DNA of 64,000 nucleotides from Erigeron canadensis (taxonomy: Eukaryota > Streptophyta > Magnoliopsida > Asterales > Asteraceae), in the NCBI RefSeq assembly GCF_010389155.1, contig NC_057769.1:3100001-3164000 (forward strand), written 5' to 3'. Positions 37,317-48,571 of the stretch are shown here, in pieces. Within the stretch, counting starts at the first letter, position 1, and every line of letters starts with the position of its first letter. A model generated the notes under the pieces. That model made no database searches. It was not told the DNA's origin and saw only the letters and a list, made by a program, of their open reading frames with translations. The position numbers were made by a program, and so were the translations under genes.

Positions 37317-38204
37317 AGTCTATTATCGTTAATTTTATTTTTATAAGACATCACTTTCCAATTTCCATTTAAAATTAATAAGATTTACAAAAATTAGCAA
37401 GAACTTAAGATAGGCTCTCACTCCTCTATCTATAACAAAACTAATCATATTATTATTATTATTATTATTATTACTCAGTAAAATTATTATTATTATCATT
37501 ATAATTGTTACTTTTATTAGAAATTAATAAGATTTACAAGAAATTAGTAGAAACCCGAGATGCTACTACTGCTAACTATAGTCAATTTATTGAAGAATAA
37601 ATTTATTTACAGTTCAAATGATCATCTCTTTCTAAATCTAACAAAAACATAAAAATTAAAATCAATAATGGATTAATCAGTTCAAATTTCAATGTCGATT
37701 TCATTGTTATCCTCTTGGATCAATGTTAACATTGTGTGTAACTAGATGATGAGCATATGATACACATATCTTGTAAATGCATATGTGAAACAAAAAGAAC
37801 TCGTAAATACAAGAAATTAAATAATCTATTTCATACTTACTCCATGTAAAATAATTAAAAATACATCACCAGTTCACCACATGTCAACATTAAAAGGAAT
37901 TAACTTGTATTCCCAGATGAAAAAGTGAGTATTGTTTGAAAAGACCAAAATGACAAGTTAAAAAATTAATAATATCTCAATCACATGTCAAACAATTTAA
38001 TTCCACAGCTACCTATACACTACATATGGCCTATGAAAGTGAGTACTATAGTTATACTAGTTGTACAAATATAAACGACAAGAACCACCATCCTTTTTCA
38101 ACTCTTTATTTTGTTTATTTGTGCAGTGTCTCAAGCATCTCATTTTGAATAAATCTTCCCATTTCAATTCCCTCCTTCTCACAATTTTTTTTTTTTTTTT
38201 TGCA
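36943..38204. other. intergenic stretch upstream of the SOSEKI gene
   Basis: No gene was recognised. ATT trinucleotide microsatellites lie at 37271-37314 and 37448-37473. The region closest to 38204 should contain the SOSEKI promoter. AAATATAAAC at 38067-38076 is a possible TATA box, and a T17 run precedes the start codon. Confidence 0.6.
37271..37314. repeat. ATT microsatellite
   Basis: About 14 uninterrupted TAT units, with a shorter related run at 37448-37473. Confidence 0.95.
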
Positions 38205-39554
38205 ATGGACCTTCATCATCATCATATGTCCAAAAGATGGAGTGACCAACAACTAAGTCCCGACCGTACTAAAGTTTGGATCGAACCTCCTCATAAAAAG
38301 CGTCGAGTTCCTGTTGTTTATTATCTTTGTCGTAATGGCCAACTCGAACACCCTCATTTCATCGAAGTTCCTCTTTCGTCCCCTGACGGACTTTATCTTC
38401 GAGGTATATCCCAATATTTTTATTTTGTCACCCATCACTATAATAAGTCGTGTAACGTTTTCTTATTTCTTTTTAGATGTAATCTATCGACTTAATTCTC
38501 TTCGAGGTAAAGGAATGGCTGCATTGTATTCATGGTCTTCTAAAAGGTTAGTTTTTTCATGTCACATTATGTTATTTTGTTCATTTATATAATGTTATAG
38601 AAATGCTTATAGGAAAAATACCAATTTTTTAAATCTACTTCTAATATGGAGATTATTTTTTTTATATAAACTAGAAATTTTGTGCGGTCTTACTCGCACA
38701 TATCGGACACCTTTTTTTTTTTAAAAAAAAGATACGACTTTTAACTGTTTTTGTTTATGTTGTGTAGGACTTATAGAAGTGGATTCGTGTGGCACGATTT
38801 ATCCGAAAATGATTTTATATACCCGGCACACGGGCACGAGTACATTTTAAAAGGCTCCGAGCTCGTCTACAATAATAATAATAATGACTCATCATTCGGT
38901 CTAAAATCCGACGAAGCAATGTCGAAGAAAACATCCTTGTCCGACATTAATTTTTCGGTCAATAATACTGGAAGTGGAAGGAACCAATCGTGGACCGGGA
39001 TCGATGACAACGAGTACAAAGTTTATTCTGGGGTGTCCTCGGCCGTCAGAGTTGCCGCAACTCAGACGTCCAAAAACCGACGACGAAGAGCGAGCGTTGA
39101 TGAAATCGAGATTTCACCTCCGCCATCAGACTCGAGCACTGAAACGCTCGAGTCACTAATGAAATCGGATGGTAGTGTAATCGTACGGTCAGAAGAAATA
39201 GATGATAAAAATGTCCACTTAAATCCAACGGTTGGAAATAAAATGAAGGCATCGTCCGTGCTAATGCAGCTGATCACGTGCGGGTCGATTTCGTTTAGGG
39301 ATTGTGGGCCTGGTGAGAAAAGCCCATGTTTTGCATTTGATTCGGGTTGTAAATCTAGGATGATGCCACGTGGCGAAGAAGGGAGTGATCGAACGGTGAA
39401 GATTGTAGGTGAAGGAAGAGGGGAGAACGGTGTCACTTTGGTGAGGAAAAATAATACGGAGGATAAAGAATATTTCAGTGGGAGTTTAATACAAACAAAA
39501 AAGGATGAATTTCCAGCTTTAAAGAGGTCAAATTCCTACAATGCAAATGGCTAA
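38205..39554 (+). CDS. SOSEKI (UPSTREAM OF FLC / DUF966) family protein
   Basis: Three exons: 38205-38403, 38477-38546 and 38768-39554, with GT-AG introns of 73 and 221 bp, coding for 351 residues. The DIX-like polymerising domain covers about residues 33-122 (VVYYLCRNGQLEHPHFIEV, DVIYRLNSLRGKGM, GFVWHDLSENDFIYP). A low-complexity middle with SPPPSDSSTETLESLMKSDG comes next. The conserved zone LMQLITCGSISFRDCG is at about 255-270. SOSEKI proteins polymerise at cell edges and corners at the plasma membrane and mark cell polarity, influencing division orientation in embryo, root and vasculature. The exon-2 boundaries are exact, because DVIYRLNSLRGKG and SSKR-TYRSGFVW are only in frame after splicing. 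ATG 38205 is the first in frame next to the domain. An upstream open stretch in frame lacks family resemblance. Which SOSEKI paralogue this is cannot be told. Confidence 0.93.
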
Positions 39555-40786
39555 AAAAACTACGAGTACTTTATATGATATTAAAAAATCGAAATACGAT
39601 TTTATTTTAGTTTTTATTGTAAGTTAGTGTGAGTTTTTTTTAATTATTATTATTTCGCCATCATAAATTTGTGGATGTTTCTACCACGTGTGTAAATGAA
39701 TGCTTTCGTTATAGTATTTATTTTGTTTTTAATTTTCTTGTACCAGCTGTTAATGATTTTTTTTTTTTAACATTAAAGTTGTTAATTTTATTGCTATGAA
39801 GACTGACTAGAAGTTAGAAAGTACATAACGATGAACAGGGAAATTTCGATGTAGCTAATTACCTCTTTTATGGAAATATTCAGGATACATTAATTTCGGT
39901 GTAGTTACCTTTTTTATATATGTAGCTTATTTCTAAAATAGAATTATTTTTTGCGTTCATAATAAGTACGAAATGAAATGAGGCATGCCCACCAGAATTC
40001 ATTATTGATTACAAAACGATTAATTATGTTGCATTGTAGTGATGTTGTACCCACCGTTACCCAGGATAAAGTCTCACCCTAGAAATGCTAAGAGGTCATC
40101 TAAGGTATCACATAGCCTGAGAAAAAGAAGATAAAAACGAAAAAATACGATCATATCACTTCCTTAAATAAAGGAGATCGTTACCAAAGATAAGAAATGC
40201 GTTGGAGACTTTCTCTCCACGAAAAACCACTATAAGAGGGGGAAAACCCTAAATCATTATCATTATGCTCATCAAGGGAAAAACCCTAAAAGCATATATA
40301 CAAGATCCACGGAAAAACCCGAAGAGATCTAAATACATCTAAACCGGCGTACAAGGGAGGAAGACTCCTACCAACAAGGAATCGCCGTCCAATCCATCAA
40401 ACACCCCCAAATCTCTTAACCTAATCTAGTGTACAAACAGGTGTATATTAAACTTATTTCAATAAGTAATTAGAGTGTATGTTAAAACTTAAAAGGGATT
40501 TTTTTTTTCTTTTTTAATTTCTAATTTTATAAGAAAAACTAAAATGATATATTTTTCCCATTCAATAAGAGTGGAATTTGATCTATTTGACACATATAAA
40601 GTGTAATTAATGCATCAAATATTAAAGTAAAAATAATCTATTTTTTAAGACATATAATAATACCTTTTTTATTTTAAAAACTAATGTATTAATTATATTT
40701 TATGTATATCTTAACTCTTAAGTATCTACATGGTTATGGTAAAAAAAAACAAACTAGATATAATGTTCGGGGTAAACGGTAATAAT
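39555..40786. other. intergenic stretch with an LTR-like remnant
   Basis: 39555-40020 follows the SOSEKI gene and should hold its 3' UTR. 40030-40450 contains ACTATAAGAGGGGGAAAACCC and repeated AAAACCCTAAA strings, as in the core of many plant LTRs. I found neither a partner copy nor a primer site, so I only suggest a solo-LTR remnant. Confidence 0.4.
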
Positions 40787-41075
40787 CAGTGGCGGCTCAA
40801 AGATTTTGGAGGCCTCAAACGAAATCAATTTTGAGGGCCTAATTCATTACCATATAAATTAAAGTAAAAAAAAAATAGTTTGACTTTTGTTATTCAACAA
40901 CCGATAATAAAAAAGATGCATATGTTGATGCAAAAAACAAAAAGATGTTACTACAATGCAAATTTGTACTTAGTTCAAAATCCAAACATTAAACTAATAT
41001 ACAGAATATTGAGGCCTTAAGATTTTGAGGGCCTAAAGCGATCGCCTAATCTCATAGTACTGTTGAGCCACCTCT
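40787..41075. mobile_element. hAT-like MITE, about 289 bp
   Basis: The left end is CAGTGGCGGCTCAAAGATTTT and the right end TTGAGCCACCTCT(G), giving terminal inverted repeats with the CAG-start seen in hAT elements. GTAATAAT flanks it on both sides (40779-40786, 41076-41083). The G at 41076 may belong to the element, which would make the duplication 7 bp. The interior is non-coding, with GAGGGCCTAA repeated near both ends. Confidence 0.8.
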
Positions 41076-41083
41076 GTAATAAT

Positions 41084-42386
41084 GCACACACTCGAAAGGT
41101 TTTACTGCTATTTGACCAACATAATAAATTTACATCGATTCACCAAATTCACAATGCAAAAATATGGACTACTGTCGTTATAAGAAGGTACATAATTATT
41201 CATCCTCCAGACCTTTTTCGTACCAAGATTCGATATTATTTGATTCTCTTATCCAGTTTTTACCCAGCAGTCAACAAAATTTGAACTGCATCTTTTGATG
41301 GTACAACTTTCCTTAAATATCAATTAATTGTGTTCTGTCACAATTCATCAATATTCCAAAATAGAATAGGTTGAAAAGTAATCATGAAGTCATACAATTA
41401 TTTCCTTTAAACGTTTATACGAGTAATATGCAAACAAAATACTTCAGTGAAAGTTTAAGTTGTTATATATACAAAAATGTATAGTGGATGTTAAATCCAA
41501 AAATTTAAATATATATGAATTAGTAGTGATAGACCGAAAACAATATAAACAATTTCTAAATTAAAAACTGAATTCTTTTAGATGTTTCTAAAACATGTTT
41601 GTAGCTTTTCATAGAGAAATCCCTTTCCATATCAATAAATATCGACACGAAAATTCTTTTTCTTGGGTCAGAAAATTCCCTGGAAAATCACTTTCTCATT
41701 AAAAGGTATTTACAGTAATACTTCCAACTACTGTGATGTAATGGGCATACCTGTCGTATGGTCCTGGTCGTATGGGACTATGGGCCTAGTTTATTTTTGG
41801 CTCCATATTGTAAGAGAAAAATAAAACTCTGTTTTTCCTCTTTTCAAGTTCATTGGTTACCAATTCATGGAGTGATACCTATTATCAATGCAGTTTGAGT
41901 TTATGTGAATGAGGTTCAGGGACGTTGATTCGATCCTTAAGGATGAGGTGGGTGTTTTACCGGCATCAACAATTTTCCGGAGAGATCATAATCCAATACA
42001 TGATTAAAAAGATATAGTGGTCCTCTCAATTGAATATAACTTTGTACATAGATATCGAAACTTCTTTAATAAAAAAAATGTTAAAAAGTTGAAAATGTTA
42101 CTAGTGTTGAAGAAAATTACGTAAATAAAAAGGATTGTTATAGTAATAAAGGCCATGGTTTTTCATGGGCCAATTGGAATACTGACTGGATGACTGGGCT
42201 AAATTAAAAGAATGTGCGAATGTTGGACTTTAAGTTGGAGCCCACTTGTTAAAATATAAAATGTTGTTAAAATAGTCCTCTAGGTTTACCTCTGAATTTG
42301 ACTCAATGACTTTTAATCTTTATTATTTAGAACTATAATTACAACTTTAGTTGATCAAACAACTGCTTAATTGTATTTGACTTACT
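41084..42386. other. gene-free stretch
   Basis: No gene was recognised. 41740-41990 has LTR-leader-like wording (ATAAAACTCTGTTTTTCCTC and GTTGATTCGATCCTTAAGGA) that may be an old retrotransposon fragment. No boundaries were found. Confidence 0.4.
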
Positions 42387-42394
42387 TATAAATA
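42387..42394 (+). promoter_or_regulatory. probable TATA box of the ALP1-like gene
   Basis: TATAAATA, followed by a leader with CGCCGCCGAG at 42427. A good donor, CAGT/GTAAGT at 42519/42520, and an acceptor near 43279 suggest a 5' UTR intron before the start codon at 43295. Confidence 0.45.
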
Positions 42395-43294
42395 GAAGTA
42401 TTGGGGTCAAAACCCTAAAATACAATCGCCGCCGAGTTAGCAGTATCTTTCAGTGTGTTCCTAACAAGAATCGTTTGTTTTTTTACGTAACTAGTACTTA
42501 ATTGTGTTTCCGCAACAGTGTAAGTACATTTTCGTATATGTTAATTTTTCATGATTTAGTTACCTGATCTTTAAAGATCACGACGTTTATTAATATCTAA
42601 ATCAGTTTTAAACTTTGAAAAATCTAAACTTTGATCAGATGTTACCAACTATTTCAAATTTATGTAGTTGACGAGGATCTAAAAGTAGCTGATTCTGCTA
42701 CCAAAATTTACTAGGTGAAAATTTCTTTAACTTTTGACAAATTCAAATAGTAACTGCTTATTCTCCCAATTCAATCTCAAAAGGGGAGATGCGATAGAAG
42801 TACATTTCATCTTGAAATTTTATGAGCTTAATAGATACTATAGTTAAATTGGGTAGGTTATAAATCTTCTCAAAGAATATCCCAAATTTCACTTGCATTA
42901 AAAAGAGGATATGTTTTTTCAAGTTGATTTTGATTTCTATCTAAGAGTGGTTACAAGTTGAAAATGTAATTTTCTTTTCTGATACTTACACGTAGTAAGA
43001 CTTGTAAGCCATGACACTTCTATGATTTTATAGGGTTAGTCACTTAGTCGAACATATAGACTTTCTTAACATTTAAGAATCCTTGATAAAAAGAAGTTGA
43101 GAATAAAATCTACTTCCACACATTTCCTTTTTTGACATAAACATGTCGCATAAATATTTGAATGTTATACAAAACAGGTATTTGTTGTTTGGTCCACAGA
43201 ATTTCACCAATGATCAAAATTATGTTTGTCAGTAGTCATCATTAACAATTTAACATTTTGGGTTTATATTTTGAAATAGATATTGTGCTGAAAA

Positions 43295-46200
43295 ATGGCT
43301 CCAATAAGATCAAGGAAAGGTAAGGAGATAGTGAAATTCAATGACAAAAGTGAATTTAAGTGTCCTGAACCGATTCGAGATGAAAGGGTGGTATTCTCCA
43401 GAAACATTGCTGGTATGTTCTTTTGAAATAATTTTTATACCTTTACTTCATATAAAATGTCAAATGGTTGGACAAAAGTAAAATTTTTAAGTCAAAAGTT
43501 GATTTTAGCCACTCACCTTTTAATTAAGGGAAAATTACACTTTTGGTCCCTGAACTTGACACATTTTTCACTTTTAGTCACTAAACTTCAAAAATTGCAA
43601 ATTATACACTGAACTTGACACATTTTTTCACTTTTGGTCATTGCGTCAACTTTGTTAGTTTTTTTCCGTTAACTTGCCCAGATTCGTTAATTTTTTTTCC
43701 ACTTTTCGTCCTTCCTATTATTCCATAACTAAAATTGATAATCGGTCCAACTTCACATCTTATATATTGTTTTGGCTGATTAATGAAAATACATATTCAT
43801 TTATTATGTTTTGAAACAATTTTTTTATGTTTACAGTTTACTATCTATTGGTTATACAGTAGTTTAATTAGGTGAAATAATTGTTTTTTATTTTTAACGA
43901 CGATGAAATAATTGTTATTGAAATGTTTATTTATAAAGATTAATTTATTTAGTGACTATGTTTGAATTTTGAGTCTTCTTATATAGTTTTTATTAATTCA
44001 TTTTATTAATTATTAATAAACGAAAATAAAAATAAGATATTGTAATGTTTATCTAAAGTAACGTGTTGTAGGTTTTTCTGATAATATATAACGCCTTATG
44101 ATTTAACCGTAAATATTTTTGTCTATGTTATATAAATTTGTTATAGAACATATAATAATGAACTAATTTTTAAATATACTTTTCATTGATTTAATTTACA
44201 CCAACTACTATATATTACAAATAAAAATGTTTAGAGTCAAAGTTAAAAGTAAAAATACTAAGAAAAAATCAAAATAATAACATTTAAAATTGGACGAATA
44301 AGGTATATATAAAAAAAGTAGGTAAATTACACTTTTAATCACTGAAGTTTGTCTATTATCGATTTTAGTTATGGAATAATGGGAAGGACGAAAAGTGGAA
44401 AAAAAACTAACGAATCTGGACAACTTAACAGAGCAAAACTAACGAAACTGGGCGCAGTGATCAAAAGTGAAAAAAAGTGACAAGTTCAGTGTATAATTTG
44501 CAATTTTTGAAGTTTAGTGACTAAAAGTGAAAAACGTGACAAGTTCAAGGACCAAAAGTGTAATTTTCCCTTTAATTAAGGTTATCTAAACTATTATTGA
44601 CTTGTTTATTGTTAACAAAACAATCACGCTCAATTCGTCTATGGTGACATAAGGATGAATATAACTTTCCAACCCAAATTTTCTCTTGTTATCCAACCTC
44701 CAAAGTGGGACCGAAACCAGTATCTACTCTTGTTAGTTCTCAAAATAGGAGACCGTAAAGTATCAAAAAGTGCTATTGAATTTAAAAAAAAAAAAAATCA
44801 GTACCATGTTTTAGTGATTTTCAAGACCCGTGTCGTCAATATCAATACCTGTAGGGGTCGGTATCTATCCACGCCCATTCCTACCAATTTCACATATTTT
44901 CCTCAATTCTTTCATACTTGGTTCTAAACCTCTCTCTCTCATCTTTACCATCTGTGCATACTGCATACCGTTATATACACAAAGCCAACAAAATTTTCTT
45001 TTTTGAATGACATAAATGTTACTAAATTGTAACCAAAATAGCAATATACTAGCTATTATGAAGTACAAAAAATCTCAAACTACATAAACTAGATTTTTCC
45101 TGGCTTTGACTATAAAAGTAGCAAACTATTGTTATCGGCATCATTATACGGATTATTTGAATGCTAGTATATTTACACCAAAGGTATCCTGGTACATATT
45201 GAAAGTTTCTTTCCATCTCAAAACAATCCAAAAAAGAAAAAATATATGAGAAAGACCATCAAGGTATTCAGTTTTTATCCCAAATTAATCCGATTATCCA
45301 TCAATTTTACATATCAGAACTTTATGTGAGCTGACAAAGTAGCCCTTTCTTTCAATTTTTTCATATGATAAGGATGTGTTTGGTAGATTGGAATTGGAAT
45401 CAAAAAAAATGAAATGATTTCATTTCCACTTTTGATGAGCAAAATGATAATGAATGGAAAAGTAAATGATTTTGTTTTGTTTGATTTTCATCTAAAATAA
45501 AGGAAAATGCAAATAAATGTAAGAGATTTTTTTATTTTTATTTTTTGAAAGAGAGTTTCATCTCTCAAATGAGTTTATATAAAGTTGGTTGAATCATTTA
45601 GCTTTTTAGTACTACACATTGTACTATTTAACATTTCTCAAGTCAATTTCCTCCTTGTTACCGAACAAGATTTCTTCACCGATTTCATTTCTCTTTTATT
45701 TTATTTTTCTGTTTCATTTTATTTCTTTAAGTTTCTTACGACCAAACGTGCTCACTAGTTTGTAGGGTAATGAGCCTTTTCATTAACTTGTTATTTCATT
45801 TCGCGCTCAAAAGGCAATGAGACTTTTCATCATTTTTATGTTTCATATCAAACGCACTTAAAATTTTACAAGGGAATCAGCCTTATCATCATTTTACAAA
45901 TTCTCGGTATGTTATTTGATTGCAAATTGTAAAAATTAAAATTAACCTATATATATGAAATATGAAATGTTCAATAAACAGTTATCTTAATGAAGAAATT
46001 TGAATACTAGCTAGGTAGGAGTGTTCGATTCTTTCGTCGACATCCAACTTAACGATATTTAAATTGTGTTAGGTTTTCTATTTTCTTATCCATATGTGGT
46101 TTATCAAGCGCCTTACTCGACAACTCAAATGTTTGAATTATATTGTTCCTATGTTATACACTTATACCTAAACCTTACTACTTATTCCTATGTTTAAACT

Positions 46201-47429
46201 TTAAACTTGAGTTCGACTCATTTGGGCTAGAGCCTCACTAGTTTGAGCTGAATTTTTTCGAGCTCATTGAATCTTAATATCAAATCTATGCTCCACCCCT
46301 GTTTGGAAAATGATGACTCGAAACAAACAGAATAAATATAAACAAGTTGAAATTGACATCTCTACTTGACCTCACTCGTCTCTTTGCAGGTCTTTTATCT
46401 CCAGCACCGGGCTTGGACAACTTCAACTCCTTTTTTAAGATTTCAAAAAGAACTTTTACCTACATACGTTCGATTGTAAGGGAAGGTATGCAATCTAAAG
46501 CTCCAAAAGCCACATTCTTAGGTGGCCAACAAATGTCTATAAATGACAAAATAGCCATATCTTTGAAAAGATTAAACAGTGTTGATTCAAATGAAAACAT
46601 AGCGTTTCTATTTGAAACGGATCAGCAGACCATCAATGAGGTCACATGTCGGTTCGTGAATACACTAAAAGCACACTGTGTCCCCTACATTTCATGGCCT
46701 TCGGAACTGGCACAGATAAAATCGGGGTTTGAGAGAATTGGTGGAATGCCAAACTGTTGTGGTGCAATTGAAATTACTCACCTGAAGATGTATCTGTCTG
46801 ATTCTGAACGTAAATCCAAGGCCTGGCTCGACCGGGCAAACAACAACAGTATGAAACTGCAAGTAATTGTGGACTCAACAATGCAGTTTATTGATGTGCA
46901 TGTGGGGCTTCCTGGATGTTTAACTGCTGAAAAAGTCCTTCCTTTGTCAGAGTTCTATAATCTGGCTCAAAATGGAGAGAGGTTGAACGGGAATGAAATG
47001 GATCTTTCCCAAGGGACAACAGTTCGTGAGTATGTAGTTGGAGGGTCAGGTTTTCAGCTCCTGCCATGGCTCATAACTCCATATTGTGAAGAACAACCGA
47101 CTGAGGAACAAAACGAGTTCAACGACATTCACTTGGCAACCAGAATGGTTGCTAAACGGGCTTTGAAGAGGTTGAAGGAGGTTTGGTCAGTGATTGACGG
47201 CGGCATGTGGCAGCTTGACAGGAATCAGTTACCATACATTGTTCTCGCGTGTTGCATACTGCATAACATCCAAATTGCCAAGGAAGGTGATGGAGTGTCA
47301 GATGTGTCAAGCATGTTGTTTGATCACGACCCCGGGTATCCACCTGAAAAAAGTGCATTTGCCGATGAAAATGCTGAGATCGCGCGGGACAATCTGCGTC
47401 TCTACTTGGCCAGAAAAGATATAGCATGA
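43295..47429 (+). CDS. ALP1/HARBI1-like domesticated Harbinger transposase
   Basis: Two coding exons, 43295-43412 and 46390-47429, encode 385 residues. The splice joins FSRNIAG to LLSPAPGLDNFNSFFKISKRTF in phase, exactly as in ALP1-like proteins, and supports the 2977-bp intron. The nuclease-like DDE_Tnp_4 domain spans about residues 145-365 (GMPNCCGAIEITHLKM, GFQLLPWLITPY, RMVAKRALKRLKEVW, LACCILHNI). Where active Harbinger transposases have D, D and E, I read E167, E220 and K295, so DNA cleavage is unlikely. ALP1 in Arabidopsis is a component linked to Polycomb repressive complex 2 and opposes silencing. A similar chromatin role is inference here. The exon-2 frame is fully open without nonsense or frameshift, which argues for a kept gene. 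The intron carries a Mutator-like insertion (43528-44570). Confidence 0.88.
43528..44570. mobile_element. Mutator-like non-autonomous element in the ALP1-like intron
   Basis: 1043 bp with long terminal inverted repeats of about 230 bp that begin GGGAAAATTACACTTTTGGTCC at both ends. Perfect 9-bp direct repeats TTTAATTAA flank it (43519-43527 and 44571-44579). Long inverted repeats plus a 9-bp duplication define Mutator-like elements. The centre is AT-rich without a transposase. The arms differ at roughly one position in ten, so it is not a recent insertion. Confidence 0.9.
45370..45880. mobile_element. MITE-like region in the ALP1-like intron
   Basis: Starts with ATGTGTTTGGTAGATTGGAA and contains inverted counterparts near 45745 (CTTACGACCAAACGTGCTC) and 45845 (ATATCAAACGCACTTAAA). 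The paired ends suggest one or two small foldback transposons, but target duplications were not clear. Confidence 0.45.
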
Positions 47430-47679
47430 GGCAGTTTCTCGTTTGGTTCTTTCTTTTAGCAACAAACACATATGATTAACATGCTACTATCGTTTATTTC
47501 TGTTTGGCCAATGGAATTTGGATTTTTCTAGAGTTTAAATATATTTCATTATATGTTGTTTCAAATTCCAAGATAGAGTCAGTGTCAGCATAACTATGTT
47601 GATAAAGTATGTATGCCAAATTGTTGATAAAGTAATACTGTACGGGTACTATACTACTACTAACCAACTATTGTTTTCA

Positions 47680-47985
47680 AAAGGATTGGTTGTATGCCAA
47701 TTTGTTGCGGTTCCATTGAGGCCACTAATCTTAACTCTTGAGTTGTACCCGATGATACTTAAGGTGAAACTATAGTGTGCCTTGACCATCAGAAATTGTG
47801 GCAAACCCAAAAAATGCGGTTTCTGGATGTAGCTACAAGCAGGATGCTAGGACTTGTGACATTCTGTGAGGAACCGGAATTCTTTTACTTGGCTGGAAGG
47901 AGAGAAGTTAGATGGGAATGACATTGAGCTTCCAAGGGAACAAAAGTTAGAGGATTGTTCAGCTCCTGCCTTATTATCGCGTTTT
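47680..47985 (+). pseudogene. decayed partial copy of the ALP1-like gene
   Basis: 47682-47735 translates to RIGCMPICCGSIEATNLN, matching RIGGMPNCCGAIEITHLK of the gene 250 bp upstream. 47881-47985 gives a GEKLDGNDIELPREQKLEDC stretch matching the region around residues 235-257, followed by a degenerate match to the LLPWLI part. The intervening part has stops and frameshifts. It is a diverged tandem fragment, not an exon, because the upstream gene already ends normally at 47429. Confidence 0.75.
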
Positions 47986-48318
47986 CTTTTTGATCAATGC
48001 TACTCTTACTCATTAAGATTTGCATGTCTTAATAACATGTCAATCGATTCATTAACTTATCATTTTATATCCGATAGCTGAACAGGCAAGACAAGTCCTG
48101 GTACCATAACATATATGCATTGCTAAAACATAAACATCACTAGTTACGACTTTTGTACAAAACTTTCTCTAAATACCTCCAAACTTGTCTGTGCCATCAT
48201 CTGAACTAAGAACTCAAAAAGCCAGCCTTTGGTTTGTTCCTGGCAATAACACAAAAAGATATTATCAATATTGATCAAGTATTTATTAGCGGTTGTTTAT
48301 GTCTTTATGATATGATTC

Positions 48319-48571
48319 TGCTACGAAGCACAAAGTCAGGGGGATACATATAGTTTTTTATTAACTAGTTTATCTGATTATTGTTAATTAGCTTTATAAT
48401 TTGTGGGATAAGTAAAGTTTCTGGAAAAGCATTTAATTATAAATAAGGCATTACGGCTGTAATTCTCGGATGATGAATAGATTAAATTAAGATTTTATAC
48501 TTTTGGGAGATCAATGTTTCTTGAAATACAGGAACTTTTTATTGTTTTTTGTCCTTTATATTGTTTGATAG
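48319..48571 (+). repeat. left LTR, first part
   Basis: Shares TTGTTAATTAGCTTTATA, GGATGATGAATAGATT and ACTTTTTATTGTT with 50954-51226. The remaining 29 bp of this LTR appear after the hAT sequence, at about 50093-50121. Confidence 0.7.

Noticed and set aside
37271..37473. Possible CRISPR-like repeat pattern
   Set aside because: These are simple ATT microsatellites without spacers.
38974..39436. Additional frames on both strands in the last SOSEKI exon
   Set aside because: They overlap the clear SOSEKI exon and have no resemblance of their own.
46347..46389. Upstream extension of the second ALP1-like exon
   Set aside because: It begins at a non-ATG codon and contains the intron acceptor TTTGCAG. 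The spliced N-terminus from 43295 matches the family instead.
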